Shown: positions 6,492-15,394 of the stretch, one piece after another
Layout of the letters: each line of letters begins with the position of its first letter
Position numbering within the stretch: the stretch's first letter is position 1
NCBI RefSeq assembly: GCF_003478505.1
Contig: NZ_QUFI01000040.1
Location: 1-24,789 of the forward strand
Reading direction: 5' to 3'
Length of the DNA stretch: 24,789 nucleotides
Source of the DNA: Clostridium sp. AF27-2AA
GTDB lineage: Bacteria; Bacillota; Clostridia; Lachnospirales; Lachnospiraceae
Notes under the pieces: generated by a model
What the model was told of the DNA's origin: nothing
What the model saw: only the letters and a program-made list of their open reading frames with translations
The model's database searches: none
Translations under genes and position numbers: made by a program

Positions 6492-6763
6492 CAGTTCAGT
6501 TTCTGTTTGAACGGAGCTGCCGGTTTGAATTTCGGGCTTCTGGATGCAGCAATGGTCATTGTCTCATTGGTTCTCGGATTCCGTCCCTCGCGAGCTGCTC
6601 TTTCCACGGACTCAAATGTTCCAAAACCGATCAGCTGAACTTTATTTCCTGCTGCCACGTCGTCCATCACAATTTCCGTAAATGCTTTTACAACTGCATC
6701 TGTATCTTTTTTGGTCACTCCTGTTTTTTCTGCAATTGCTGCAATTAAATCCTGTCTGTTCAT
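6491..6763 (-). CDS. hup: HU-family DNA-binding protein
   Basis: The protein has 90 aa from MNRQDLIAAIAEKTGVTKKD, the normal HU length, with AGAAGGAGA 13 bases upstream. An upstream in-frame start at 6814 would add 17 atypical residues and is rejected. Typical features are the helical N-terminus, GNKVQLIGFGTFESVERAAR and the DNA-embracing arm with GRNPRTNETM followed by SRSPKFKPA. HU bends DNA and assists site-specific recombination. Its placement divergent from the excisionase and recombinases suggests an accessory factor of the mobile element, though housekeeping HU would look similar. Its end is fused to the BspA remnant. Confidence 0.9.
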   Translation of the reverse strand: MNRQDLIAAIAEKTGVTKKDTDAVVKAFTEIVMDDVAAGNKVQLIGFGTFESVERAAREGRNPRTNETMTIAASRSPKFKPAAPFKQKLN

Positions 6764-7011
6764 ATCTTTTTTTATTCTCCTTCTTATCGTGTGCTCTTTC
6801 AGGTAAAGTAACATGCCTTAGCACGTTAATCTACAAGGTACTGCCCATATCATAGCACATTTGTTCGGTTCTGTATATTGTTTTTGGAGAAAGAACACCG
6901 TTTTTTTGTTTCCAGATGCATACATTACGTGATTTTTTTCTTTCAACCATTAATATGGATTTTTAGACCATAATTTCTTCGCAATCAAAAAAATAAACGA
7001 AAGGAGAAATT

Positions 7012-7257
7012 ATGGTAAAAACGACATCGGCAAATGGTGGACCGGATCAGACATATCCGTCAGACACCGAACGCATTGCCTACACACCGGAAGATATCCA
7101 GACGATGCTTGGCGTCAAGCGTTCCGCAGTCTACAATTTCCTGGCTCAGGTATATCGCGACCACGGCCCGTTCTTAGTCCATAAAATCGGCACCATGTAC
7201 CGCATTCCGAAAGAAAGTATCGATAACTGGTTTTATGGAAAAAAGACGGAAAAATAA
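7012..7257 (+). CDS. Excisionase-like helix-turn-helix protein
   Basis: This 81-aa protein has an excellent ribosome binding site (GAAAGGAGAAATT before ATG 7012). After a polar N-terminus (about 22 residues) comes a MerR/excisionase-type winged helix: YTPEDIQTMLGVKRSAVYNF (recognition helix), a basic loop and YRIPKESIDNWF, the wing ending common to the phage excisionase and HTH_17 families. It lies 81 bp upstream of the first tyrosine recombinase on the same strand, the usual xis-int arrangement. It probably sets the direction of recombination and may also act as a transcription regulator. No transmembrane or enzymatic motifs were seen. Confidence 0.75.
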   Translation: MVKTTSANGGPDQTYPSDTERIAYTPEDIQTMLGVKRSAVYNFLAQVYRDHGPFLVHKIGTMYRIPKESIDNWFYGKKTEK

Positions 7258-7338
7258 CCAAAATGGGGATTTCACAAACGGTCAGTTCGTGTTATCCTTG
7301 AAGTGGCTGATTGTGGAATCTTACAAAAAGGAGACCAC

Positions 7339-8622
7339 ATGACAAAACAAAAAGAACATACACAGCCTGCTGCCACGCAGGCACCTATTTTTATGAATGA
7401 GACAGACGGTAAATGGTATTTTCGTGAGAAATATTTAAACGACAACCATGAAATTGCATACCGGGTACATCCGGAGGGGTATGATCAGATGGAAGACGCC
7501 TTGCGAAACAGCGTTAATGCCCTGAATGAGTTCGCCGCCGAAATGAAGGAACTGCGAAAACAGGTAAAAAGAACTCTTTCATTCGCAGAGGAATTACAAA
7601 ATTGGTATCATGATACTTTTCCATCTGATTCAGCAGACGCTTATGCGGTTCTGATGGCCTACACACTGTTTCATTATTTGCTTCCAAATCTTGGACAGAC
7701 GGGCGAAAAAACACTGGAGCAGATCACCTGGAAAGACATTGAAGAAATCATTGCTCGCGCAAACGGTATCTGCGTTTCCTCGCAGCCATTGGTTTACAAG
7801 CTTCTGAAAAACTTTTTCTCCCATGTCATGGTACTAGACCGAATCCGTATTAATCCCATGCAGCATGTCCAGCCGTACCTGTTCAAAAGACCGGTCAAGG
7901 AATTCCCGTCTTATACGATGGAAGATGTGAGAAAACTATTGGAAGAAGCCCGGTATACCGTACATTTTCTGGAAGTCTGCCTGTTGCTTTTGGGATTGAG
8001 AGGCGGAGAAGTGCGCGGACTCCGGTTTGCGGACTTTGATGAAAATAATGGGACTTTACATATCCGCAGACAGGCAGCCAGACAATGCACGCTCAGCATG
8101 AAGCCGGATGGTTCGTTTTCCGTCCGGAATACGGATCCAAAGATCAAAACCACCAAAAACGAGACCAGCGACCGTATCCTGAAAATCCCCGGATATATTT
8201 TTACGCTTGTGAAGGAACGCAAGGATTATCTGGATGATTTAAAGGCTAAAAGGTTGTCACAGGGCAAGCCCTGGGAAATGCAGTACGACGGATATGTTTC
8301 CATCGCGGATTTCGGAAGACTTAAGGATGAAAATACAGTCGGATTCGCTTTAAAACGCATCTGTGCATCTGCCGGCATTCCGAACGTCAGTCCGCATGAT
8401 CTGCGTCACATTACCGCAACCCTGATGTATGAATATGGGGCGGAGGGAAATCCAGATAAAGAAGCTGTGTTAAAGGCAGTTTCCCGATATCTCGGACATT
8501 CCAGTACCAATACCACAATCGACGTGTACATGACACACGTGGAGTCCCTGTCAAAAATCCGTCATGTTTCGGAAGCGCACCAAGACCCTTTCCTGTTTAC
8601 ATCCAAGGCGGGAGGTATGTGA
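7339..8622 (+). CDS. Tyrosine recombinase 1 of a tandem pair
   Basis: The protein has 427 aa from ATG 7339, preceded by AAAGGAGA; an upstream in-frame start at 7303 lacks a good site. The C-terminal catalytic domain has the full set: R221 (LGLRGGEVRGL), K273 (tentative, KTTKN), H353-x-x-R356 (PHDLRHIT), H387 (YLGHSS) and Y397 (TIDVYMTH). The middle region (about 85-180) matches the SAM-like core-binding domain. A stretch between the first Arg and the HxxR box is longer than in short integrases such as XerD. It ends one base before recombinase 2, so the two are co-translated. It probably integrates or excises the element ending near 10.2 kb. Confidence 0.88.
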   Translation: MTKQKEHTQPAATQAPIFMNETDGKWYFREKYLNDNHEIAYRVHPEGYDQMEDALRNSVNALNEFAAEMKELRKQVKRTLSFAEELQNWYHDTFPSDSADAYAVLMAYTLFHYLLPNLGQTGEKTLEQITWKDIEEIIARANGICVSSQPLVYKLLKNFFSHVMVLDRIRINPMQHVQPYLFKRPVKEFPSYTMEDVRKLLEEARYTVHFLEVCLLLLGLRGGEVRGLRFADFDENNGTLHIRRQAARQCTLSMKPDGSFSVRNTDPKIKTTKNETSDRILKIPGYIFTLVKERKDYLDDLKAKRLSQGKPWEMQYDGYVSIADFGRLKDENTVGFALKRICASAGIPNVSPHDLRHITATLMYEYGAEGNPDKEAVLKAVSRYLGHSSTNTTIDVYMTHVESLSKIRHVSEAHQDPFLFTSKAGGM

Positions 8623-8623
8623 C

Positions 8624-10042
8624 ATGGCAAAACATACTGAAACCATTGCGGAAATGTTAGCACATGGATCGGTGGTCAGTTGGAACATGCGTAATACGCC
8701 CACGCGAGCGCATGGAAAATATACCATAAGGCTGGAACTGACTTTTTTGGACGGTACCACGCAGAGACGGGAATATGGAGGATATTCAGACCTCAAAAGC
8801 GCAGTTAAAAAACGATCGGAGCTTCTGACTGAATTAACGGAGCATACATATCTGCCATTCCGCGTCAAAACCGGACTGTTTCTGGACTACTGGTTAAAGG
8901 AACATATGGCAAAGCGTAAAGTAAGGCCGATTTCTTATCAGACATTCAGCTCCTACCAGAGTGCTATTCGGTGTCACATTATTCCGAAGATTGGGAACCT
9001 ATATCTGGATGCGGTTACAACCGAAACCATCGTGACCTTGATTAACCCAAAATCGCCTTCCATTGCCAAAATTGTACAGAGCATTCTGGAGACGTCCTTC
9101 CGGTTTGCCGTGAAAATGCATCTGTTAAACAGAAATGTGGCGAAACTGGCAACGGATTGTATCCGCAAACAGGAGAAACACAGAAAGAAACAGGAAGCGG
9201 ACAAGCGCGCAAGGGAAGAACCTGATACAGATCGTATTGACTGGACAAAACGCCATTACGCCCTGACGGCCGAGCAGACAGGACAGATGCTGGCGGTTGC
9301 CAAGGCAAAGTATCCGTCCTTATTTATCGCCTTACTGCTTGCATGTGTGACGGGATGCCGGATCAGCGAGTTACTTGCCATCCGTTACCGTGACGTGGAT
9401 TATCAAAAGAAAGTAATCTATCTGAAAGCGCAGCTTGGACGCCCCGTTGACGCATCCGCTTTAAAGAAAGGGGAAATCGCATCGTGCCGGATTCCGACAA
9501 AATCCATAAACGGAGTGCGTACCATCCCGGTACCGGACTTTGTCCTGGACGAAATCCTGGCAAGCAGAATACGTTGGGAACAAACCGAAACATCCATGCA
9601 CCTCAATACGGATGATGTTGCGGTATGGCATCAGGAAAACGGACGCCCTTACACCCGATACGGTTACGCAAAGCCGTTCAAAAAACTGAAACAGGAGCTT
9701 GACATGCCGGAAGATTTTCACTGGCACGATCTGAGACATACCTATGCAACCCTCATGGCTAAACACGATGTCAACATCAGAGAACTGGCAACCGTGCTTG
9801 GGCACGCAAAGGCAGAATTTACCATGCAGATGTACGTTGTCTCGGAGCAACCGGTATATGAACTGTTGTCGCCATACGAACAGATGTTGGAATCGGTTTT
9901 TCCCTATACGGTACAATGCCCGATGCCGGGAAAACAGAGGGAGATTCTAGATCCTGGGGCATATATAAACGTGTTGGACCGGTGCATACGCGAGTGTCAC
10001 AGCCAAAGAGTCCCTTGCGCAAAACGGGGAAATACCGTATAA
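8624..10042 (+). CDS. Tyrosine recombinase 2 of a tandem pair
   Basis: The protein has 472 aa from ATG 8624 (MAKHTETIAEMLAHG) with GGGAGG 9 bases upstream, inside the end of recombinase 1. It has an N-terminal AP2-like arm-binding segment (YTIRLELTFLDGTTQRREYG), a core-binding domain (about 85-190) and a catalytic domain with R246 (TGCRISELL), K293 (PTKSINGVRTIPV), H368-x-x-R371 (WHDLRHTYA), H394 (LGHAK) and Y404 (MQMYVV). It resembles Tn916/phage-type integrases but carries a roughly 60-aa C-terminal tail after the Tyr with three cysteines. Two complete recombinases in tandem suggest a two-integrase element reminiscent of Tn554 or RIT modules, but without a third gene. Confidence 0.88.
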   Translation: MAKHTETIAEMLAHGSVVSWNMRNTPTRAHGKYTIRLELTFLDGTTQRREYGGYSDLKSAVKKRSELLTELTEHTYLPFRVKTGLFLDYWLKEHMAKRKVRPISYQTFSSYQSAIRCHIIPKIGNLYLDAVTTETIVTLINPKSPSIAKIVQSILETSFRFAVKMHLLNRNVAKLATDCIRKQEKHRKKQEADKRAREEPDTDRIDWTKRHYALTAEQTGQMLAVAKAKYPSLFIALLLACVTGCRISELLAIRYRDVDYQKKVIYLKAQLGRPVDASALKKGEIASCRIPTKSINGVRTIPVPDFVLDEILASRIRWEQTETSMHLNTDDVAVWHQENGRPYTRYGYAKPFKKLKQELDMPEDFHWHDLRHTYATLMAKHDVNIRELATVLGHAKAEFTMQMYVVSEQPVYELLSPYEQMLESVFPYTVQCPMPGKQREILDPGAYINVLDRCIRECHSQRVPCAKRGNTV

Positions 10043-10243
10043 TGATGCAGTCCAGGATGTGTGAAAAATAAACATTTCATCCAAATACGGCAAAATCGTG
10101 CGGAAAACAGGCACAATTTCAATTTTGTTGTAACATGTCAGAGAGCATAAAAAATCGAACATCAACGTGTCCTCGTATGACGGACTTTGCCACATAAAAA
10201 GGACAAAAAAGAATAGAAAAGTCAGGTGAAAAATAAGAACGAT

Positions 10244-12112
10244 ATGAAGAAATTAGCGTTAGATGACGAAACTCTTTTGAGTATTCAGCAGCCCGCCCGC
10301 TATATCGGAGGCGAAGTAAACTCCGTCACAAAAGTCCTCACACCGGAGACAATCCGCTTTTGTATGTGTTTTCCGGATGTATACGAAATCGGTATGTCCC
10401 ACCTTGGCATGCAGATCCTGTATGCCATGTTTAACAGGCGGGAGGATGTCTGGTGTGAGCGTCTGTTCTCTCCGTGGACGGACCTCGATAAGGTGATGCG
10501 GGAGCAGCATATCCCGCTGTTTGCGCTGGAATCCCAGGATCCGGTGAAGAACTTTGATTTTCTGGGCTTTACCATCCAGTATGAGATGTGTTACACCAAC
10601 ATCCTGCAGGTGCTGGATTTAAGCGGCATTCCGCTGCATGCGAAAGACCGTACGGAGGAGGTCCCGATCGTCATCGGAGGAGGTCCGTGTGCATACAATC
10701 CGGAGCCGCTGGCAGCATTCTTTGATATGTTCTACATCGGTGAGGGTGAGACCCAGTACGATGCGCTTTTTGATCTGTACAAAGAGAACAAGCAGAACGG
10801 CGGCAGCAGAATGGACTTCCTGGAGGCAGCAGCCAAGCTTCCGGGCATCTATGTGCCGATGTTTTACGATGTGGCTTACAACGAGAATGGCACCATTGCC
10901 TCCTTCACCCCGAACAAAGAAGGTATTCCGGCGACCATCACCAAGGAGCTGGTTATGGACATGAACGATGTTCCGTATCTGGAGAAGCCGGTAGTTCCTT
11001 ATTTAAAGGTTACCCAGGACCGTGTGGTTCTGGAGATCCAGCGCGGCTGCATCCGTGGCTGCCGTTTCTGCCAGGCAGGCAACATTTACCGTCCGCTCCG
11101 GGAACGCAGCCTGGAGTATTTAAAGGACCACGCCTATAAGATGTTAAAGAGTACCGGACATGAGGAGATTTCCTTAAGCTCCTTAAGCTCCAGTGACTAC
11201 AGCCATTTAAAAGAGATCGTAAATTTCCTGATCGATGAATTTCAGGGCAAGGGTGTGAACATTTCCCTGCCTTCCCTGCGGATCGACGCTTTCTCCTTAG
11301 ATGTCATGAGCAAGGTCCAGGACATCAAGAAGAGCAGTCTGACCTTTGCGCCGGAGGCCGGTACCCAGCGCATGCGCGATGTCATCAATAAGGGACTGAC
11401 CGAGGAGATCATCTTAAAGGGAGCAGCAGAGGCATTCCACGGAGGCTGGAACCGTGTAAAGCTGTACTTTATGCTCGGACTTCCGACAGAGACCAGAGAG
11501 GATATGGAGGGCATTGCCCTGTTATCCGAGAAGGTGGCAGAGCTTTACTACGATGAAATCCCGAAGGAGCAGCGCAACGGCAAGGTACAGGTGGTAGCAA
11601 GCTCTTCCTTCTTTGTTCCGAAGCCATTTACTCCGTTCCAGTGGGCACAGATGTGCACCAAGGAGGAATTTTTAGAGCGTGCCTACATCGTAAAAGATAA
11701 GTTCAAGGAGATGTTAAACCGCAAGAGCTTAAAATACAATTACCATGAGGCAGATCTGACGGTGTTGGAGGGTGTTCTGGCCCGCGGTGACCGCAGGGTG
11801 GCAGCTGTCGTAGAAGAGGTATATAAGAACGGCGCCATGTTCGATTCCTGGGGTGAGTATTTCAACAACGATACCTGGATGCAGGCCTTTGAAACCTGTG
11901 GCGTGGACCCGGATTTCTATACCGTAAGAAAGCGCAGCCTCGATGAGATCTTCCCGTGGGATTTCATTGACGCTGGTGTGACCAAGGAGTTCTTAAAGCG
12001 TGAATGGCTGACCGCCATCAGCGAGAAGGTAACTCCGAACTGCCGTCAGCAGTGTTCCGGCTGCGGCGCGAGAAAATTTGGAGGAGGTGTCTGCTTTGAA
12101 GATAAGAATTAA
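10244..12112 (+). CDS. TIGR03960-family radical SAM protein
   Basis: The protein has 622 aa. I choose ATG 10244 (MKKLALDDETLLSIQQPARYIG), typical of the family; GTG 10226 would add six residues. The N-terminal half has a B12-binding-like fold region (PDVYEIGMSHLGMQILY, IVIGGGPCAYNPEPL). The radical SAM cluster is C269-x3-C273-x2-C276 in RGCIRGCRFCQAG. The C-terminus ends in a cysteine cluster (CRQQCSGCGARKF). Family knowledge: it is almost always followed by DUF2344 and found in clostridial rplU regions; its substrate is unknown, with an RNA or ribosome modification role suggested only by context. Its stop overlaps the next gene by 17 bp. It opens the conserved core block. Confidence 0.92.
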   Translation: MKKLALDDETLLSIQQPARYIGGEVNSVTKVLTPETIRFCMCFPDVYEIGMSHLGMQILYAMFNRREDVWCERLFSPWTDLDKVMREQHIPLFALESQDPVKNFDFLGFTIQYEMCYTNILQVLDLSGIPLHAKDRTEEVPIVIGGGPCAYNPEPLAAFFDMFYIGEGETQYDALFDLYKENKQNGGSRMDFLEAAAKLPGIYVPMFYDVAYNENGTIASFTPNKEGIPATITKELVMDMNDVPYLEKPVVPYLKVTQDRVVLEIQRGCIRGCRFCQAGNIYRPLRERSLEYLKDHAYKMLKSTGHEEISLSSLSSSDYSHLKEIVNFLIDEFQGKGVNISLPSLRIDAFSLDVMSKVQDIKKSSLTFAPEAGTQRMRDVINKGLTEEIILKGAAEAFHGGWNRVKLYFMLGLPTETREDMEGIALLSEKVAELYYDEIPKEQRNGKVQVVASSSFFVPKPFTPFQWAQMCTKEEFLERAYIVKDKFKEMLNRKSLKYNYHEADLTVLEGVLARGDRRVAAVVEEVYKNGAMFDSWGEYFNNDTWMQAFETCGVDPDFYTVRKRSLDEIFPWDFIDAGVTKEFLKREWLTAISEKVTPNCRQQCSGCGARKFGGGVCFEDKN

Positions 12113-12809
12113 ATTTGCCAAGGAAGGCACCATGAAATTCATCGGACATCTGGATATCATGCGTTATTTCCAGAAGGTCATGCGCCGGGCCGATGTGGAT
12201 ATCCGTTACAGCGAGGGCTTCAGCCCGCACCAGATCATGTCCTTTGCGGCACCGCTTGGCGTAGGCTTAGAGAGCCGCGGTGAATACGTGGACATTGAAG
12301 TGCTGAGCACCGATTCTTCTAAAGAGATGCTTCGCCGCATCAATGAAAATATGGTTGAGGGCATGGAGGCGCTTTCCTATAAAGCTCTTCCGGATGATGC
12401 CGGAAATGCCATGTCCCTGGTGGCAGCCGCCGATTATGAGGTCCGCTTCCGCGAGGGCTATGAGCCGGCTGACCCGGACAGCTTTTTTGACGGGATCAAG
12501 ACATTCCTTGATCAGGAAGAAATCGTTATTGTGAAAAAGACCAAAAAGGGAGAGCGTGAGGTGAACATCCGCCCGCAGATCTACCGGATGGAGGCACGCC
12601 CGGATCATGTGATCTTTTTACAGATCGCGACCGGAAGCGCGGCAAACCTAAAGCCGGATGCCGTCCTCCGCGCTTACGCAGAAAGCCGCGGCGAGACCCT
12701 GGGCGAGTTTGCCCTGATGGTGACCCGCCTGGAAGTATATGCAGATAAGGGCACAGAGGAATCACATCAGTTTGTGACCCTGGATTCATTTGGAGAAAAT
12801 ATTGAATAA
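12096..12809 (+). CDS. TIGR03936/DUF2344 partner protein
   Basis: The protein has 237 aa from TTG 12096 (KIRIKFAKEGTMKFIGHLDI) with GGAGGAGG 8 bases upstream, located inside the radical SAM gene's last codons. The start region GHLDIMRYFQKVMRRADVDI followed by YSEGFSPHQIMSFAAPLGVG is the hallmark of DUF2344. The family often occurs fused to, or directly after, TIGR03960 radical SAM proteins, so the two products probably form a complex or act on the same substrate. Function is unknown. It overlaps the RNase G start by 8 bp, which indicates translational coupling. Confidence 0.9.
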   Translation: MKIRIKFAKEGTMKFIGHLDIMRYFQKVMRRADVDIRYSEGFSPHQIMSFAAPLGVGLESRGEYVDIEVLSTDSSKEMLRRINENMVEGMEALSYKALPDDAGNAMSLVAAADYEVRFREGYEPADPDSFFDGIKTFLDQEEIVIVKKTKKGEREVNIRPQIYRMEARPDHVIFLQIATGSAANLKPDAVLRAYAESRGETLGEFALMVTRLEVYADKGTEESHQFVTLDSFGENIE

Positions 12810-13989
12810 GCTGATCATTACCCGATGGAACAGCCGTGTCCTGACCGCTCTTGTTTCAGAGAAAACTACCATAGAGCTGGGACTTGCGGACACGTCTTCC
12901 GTTCTGGGAAATATTTATATTGGAAAAGTTAAAAAAATCGTCCGGAATTTAAATTCCGCTTTTGTGGATTTCTCCGATGGGTGTACCGGCTATTATAGCC
13001 TCACCGACAACAAAGTAACCCTGTTTGCTGACGGACATGAGAGAAAACTCAAAGAGGGTGATGAGATCATCGTACAAGTAGCAAAGGACGCCGTAAAAAC
13101 CAAGGATCCGGTCCTGACCGGGAACCTGAATTTTTCCGGCAAATACGCTGTTCTGACTGCCGGAAAACAGGTCATCGGATTTTCTTCCAAGATTGAAGAC
13201 CGGGAATGGAAAGAACAGATGCGTCCGCAGATAGAAGCACTTCTTGAGGGAAAGCATACCGGCATCATCATCCGCACAAACGCATACGGACAGGAAACAA
13301 AGCTCCTTCGGGAGCTTTCGGTGTTACTGGAGCTGTTTGAACGGGTCATAAACACGGCCCGCTATCGTACCTGTTACACCCTGCTTTACGAGTCAGAGCC
13401 GGATTATATCAAAAGTCTGCGAAACAGTCCTGCCGGAAGTCTGGAGGAAGTCGTGACTGACCAGCCGGATCTGTATGCGCGGCTGCAGGAGTATTTCCGG
13501 GTTTCCGACATTTCAGAGACTACCGGTCTGCGCTTTTACGAAGACCATCTGCTGAGCCTTACCAAGCTTTACTCTCTGGATCATGAAATGGAACAATCTT
13601 GTCAGAAAAGGGTATGGCTAAAGTCCGGCGGATATCTTATAATAGAATGCACGGAGGCTATGGTGGTCATCGATGTAAATACCGGAAAATATTCCGGAAA
13701 AAAGAATCTTGCCGACACCATCCGCCTCATCAACCTGGAGGCCGCAAAGGAGATCGCGCATCAGCTTCGTCTGCGCAACCTTTCCGGCATTATCATGGTT
13801 GATTTCATTGATATGGATGCACAGGAAGATAAAACGCTTCTCATGGATACTCTGAGAGCGGCGGTCCGTCCGGACCCGGTTAAGACAACCGTTATTGACA
13901 TGACGCCGCTCAATCTGGTGGAAATGACAAGAAAAAAAGAAAAGAGACCTCTCTGGGAACAGATCGCGCAGGTTCAGAAAAAATCGTGA
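12802..13989 (+). CDS. rng: Ribonuclease E/G family protein (short form)
   Basis: The protein has 395 aa from TTG 12802 (NKLIITRWNSRVLTALVSE), with GGAG 6 bases upstream. It has an N-terminal S1-like RNA-binding segment (GNIYIGKVKKIVRNLNSAFVD), a 5'-sensor region and the catalytic DNase I-like domain with the metal ligands D291 (VVIDVNTGKYSG) and D334 (IIMVDFIDM), 43 residues apart as in E. coli RNase G (D303/D346). The protein ends just after LVEMTRKKEKRPLWEQ, so the zinc-link CPxC motif that holds RNase E/G dimers together is absent. It probably cuts single-stranded RNA during rRNA or mRNA processing. It is coupled to the DUF2344 gene. Confidence 0.9.
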   Translation: MNKLIITRWNSRVLTALVSEKTTIELGLADTSSVLGNIYIGKVKKIVRNLNSAFVDFSDGCTGYYSLTDNKVTLFADGHERKLKEGDEIIVQVAKDAVKTKDPVLTGNLNFSGKYAVLTAGKQVIGFSSKIEDREWKEQMRPQIEALLEGKHTGIIIRTNAYGQETKLLRELSVLLELFERVINTARYRTCYTLLYESEPDYIKSLRNSPAGSLEEVVTDQPDLYARLQEYFRVSDISETTGLRFYEDHLLSLTKLYSLDHEMEQSCQKRVWLKSGGYLIIECTEAMVVIDVNTGKYSGKKNLADTIRLINLEAAKEIAHQLRLRNLSGIIMVDFIDMDAQEDKTLLMDTLRAAVRPDPVKTTVIDMTPLNLVEMTRKKEKRPLWEQIAQVQKKS

Positions 13990-14023
13990 CCATGTTGCGG
14001 GAGGCAGGTAAAGGGGATGTGAC

Positions 14024-15379
14024 ATGAAGATTATCATTGTAGGCTGCGGCAAGGTAGGGCTTACCCTGACCGAACAGCTGAATAATGAAGGCCATGATAT
14101 CACGGTGATCGACAAAGACGGGGCAAAACTTCGCTCTGTTACTGATAATATCGATGTTATGGGAGTGGAAGGAAATGGCGCAATTTATCAGGTACAGATA
14201 GAGGCCGGCATCAAGGAAACCGATCTTCTGATCGCGACCACCAACTCGGATGAGTTAAATATGCTCTGCTGCCTGATCGCGAAAAAGGCAGGTAACTGTC
14301 ACACCATCGCACGAATCCGAAATCCGGAATATGCCAATGAGGTACAGTATATCCGGGAGGAGCTAAACCTTTCCATGGCTATCAACCCGGAGCTGGCTGC
14401 AGCGACTGAGATTGCCCGCCTGTTAAAGTTCCCGTCTGTCATCAAAATCGACGCGTTTGCCAAGGGACGTGTAGAGCTCATGAAGTTTATCATACCGAAC
14501 AATTCCGTGCTGGATAACATGCAGGTCTATGAGGTGGCCCCTCGTCTGCACTGCAGCATCCTGATCTGTGCTGTGGAGCGAGGTGCCGATGTGATCATTC
14601 CGGGCGGTAATTTCCGTCTGCAGAAAGGGGACAAGATCTCTTTCGTAGCTTCCTCCTCCCAGGCATCCGAGTTTTTCCGTCAGGTTGGTATCTCCAACAC
14701 AACCGTTAAGACGGCCATGCTGGTAGGCGGCGGTAAGATCACATATTATCTGGCGAAGATGTTAGAGGATACCGGCATCAAGATCAAGATCATCGAACAG
14801 GATCTGGCACGCTGCCATGAGCTGAGTGAGCTGCTGCCAAAGGCTATGATCATTCACGGCGATGGTTCCGACCAGCAGCTTCTGATGGAAGAGGGCATTG
14901 CCCAGACAGAATCCTTTGCGGCTCTGACCGGCTTCGATGAGGAAAACATCATGTTATCCCTCTACGCAGCCAGTGTATCAAATGCCAAGCTCGTGACCAA
15001 GATCAACCGTATTGCTTTTGAGAACATCATCCAGCAGATGAATCTCGGCAGCATCATTTATCCGAAAATGATCACCGCGGACGGCATCATCCGCTATGTC
15101 CGTGCTATGCAGAATTCCATGGGAAGCAACGTGGAAACCCTCTACAAGATCGTTCAGAACAAGGCAGAGGCTCTGGAGTTCCGTGTCGGCAAGGATGCGC
15201 CTCTCATCGGAATCCCGCTTGAGAAGCTTTCCTTTAAGGATAACCTTCTGATTGCCTGCATCAACCGCGGCGGGCAGATCATTACCCCGCGCGGTAAAGA
15301 TACCATTGAACCGGGAGATACCGTAATCGTGGTTACCACGCATTCCGGACTGAAGGATTTAAAGGATATCTTAAGGTAA
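14024..15379 (+). CDS. trkA: Trk potassium uptake regulator TrkA
   Basis: The protein has 451 aa with two tandem copies of TrkA_N plus TrkA_C. The first Rossmann fold starts MKIIIVGCGKVGLTLTEQL (GxGxxG, then acidic D at the second strand end, VIDKDG); the second starts AMLVGGGKITYYLAKML. The TrkA_C domains cover roughly residues 140-220 and 370-451 (ending VIVVTTHSGLKDLKDILR). It is a peripheral cytoplasmic NAD(H)/ATP-binding ring that gates the TrkH channel. An AAAGGGG site precedes ATG 14024, and trkH follows after 15 bp, so the two form an operon. Confidence 0.95.
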   Translation: MKIIIVGCGKVGLTLTEQLNNEGHDITVIDKDGAKLRSVTDNIDVMGVEGNGAIYQVQIEAGIKETDLLIATTNSDELNMLCCLIAKKAGNCHTIARIRNPEYANEVQYIREELNLSMAINPELAAATEIARLLKFPSVIKIDAFAKGRVELMKFIIPNNSVLDNMQVYEVAPRLHCSILICAVERGADVIIPGGNFRLQKGDKISFVASSSQASEFFRQVGISNTTVKTAMLVGGGKITYYLAKMLEDTGIKIKIIEQDLARCHELSELLPKAMIIHGDGSDQQLLMEEGIAQTESFAALTGFDEENIMLSLYAASVSNAKLVTKINRIAFENIIQQMNLGSIIYPKMITADGIIRYVRAMQNSMGSNVETLYKIVQNKAEALEFRVGKDAPLIGIPLEKLSFKDNLLIACINRGGQIITPRGKDTIEPGDTVIVVTTHSGLKDLKDILR

Positions 15380-15394
15380 GGGGATGGGTGAATT

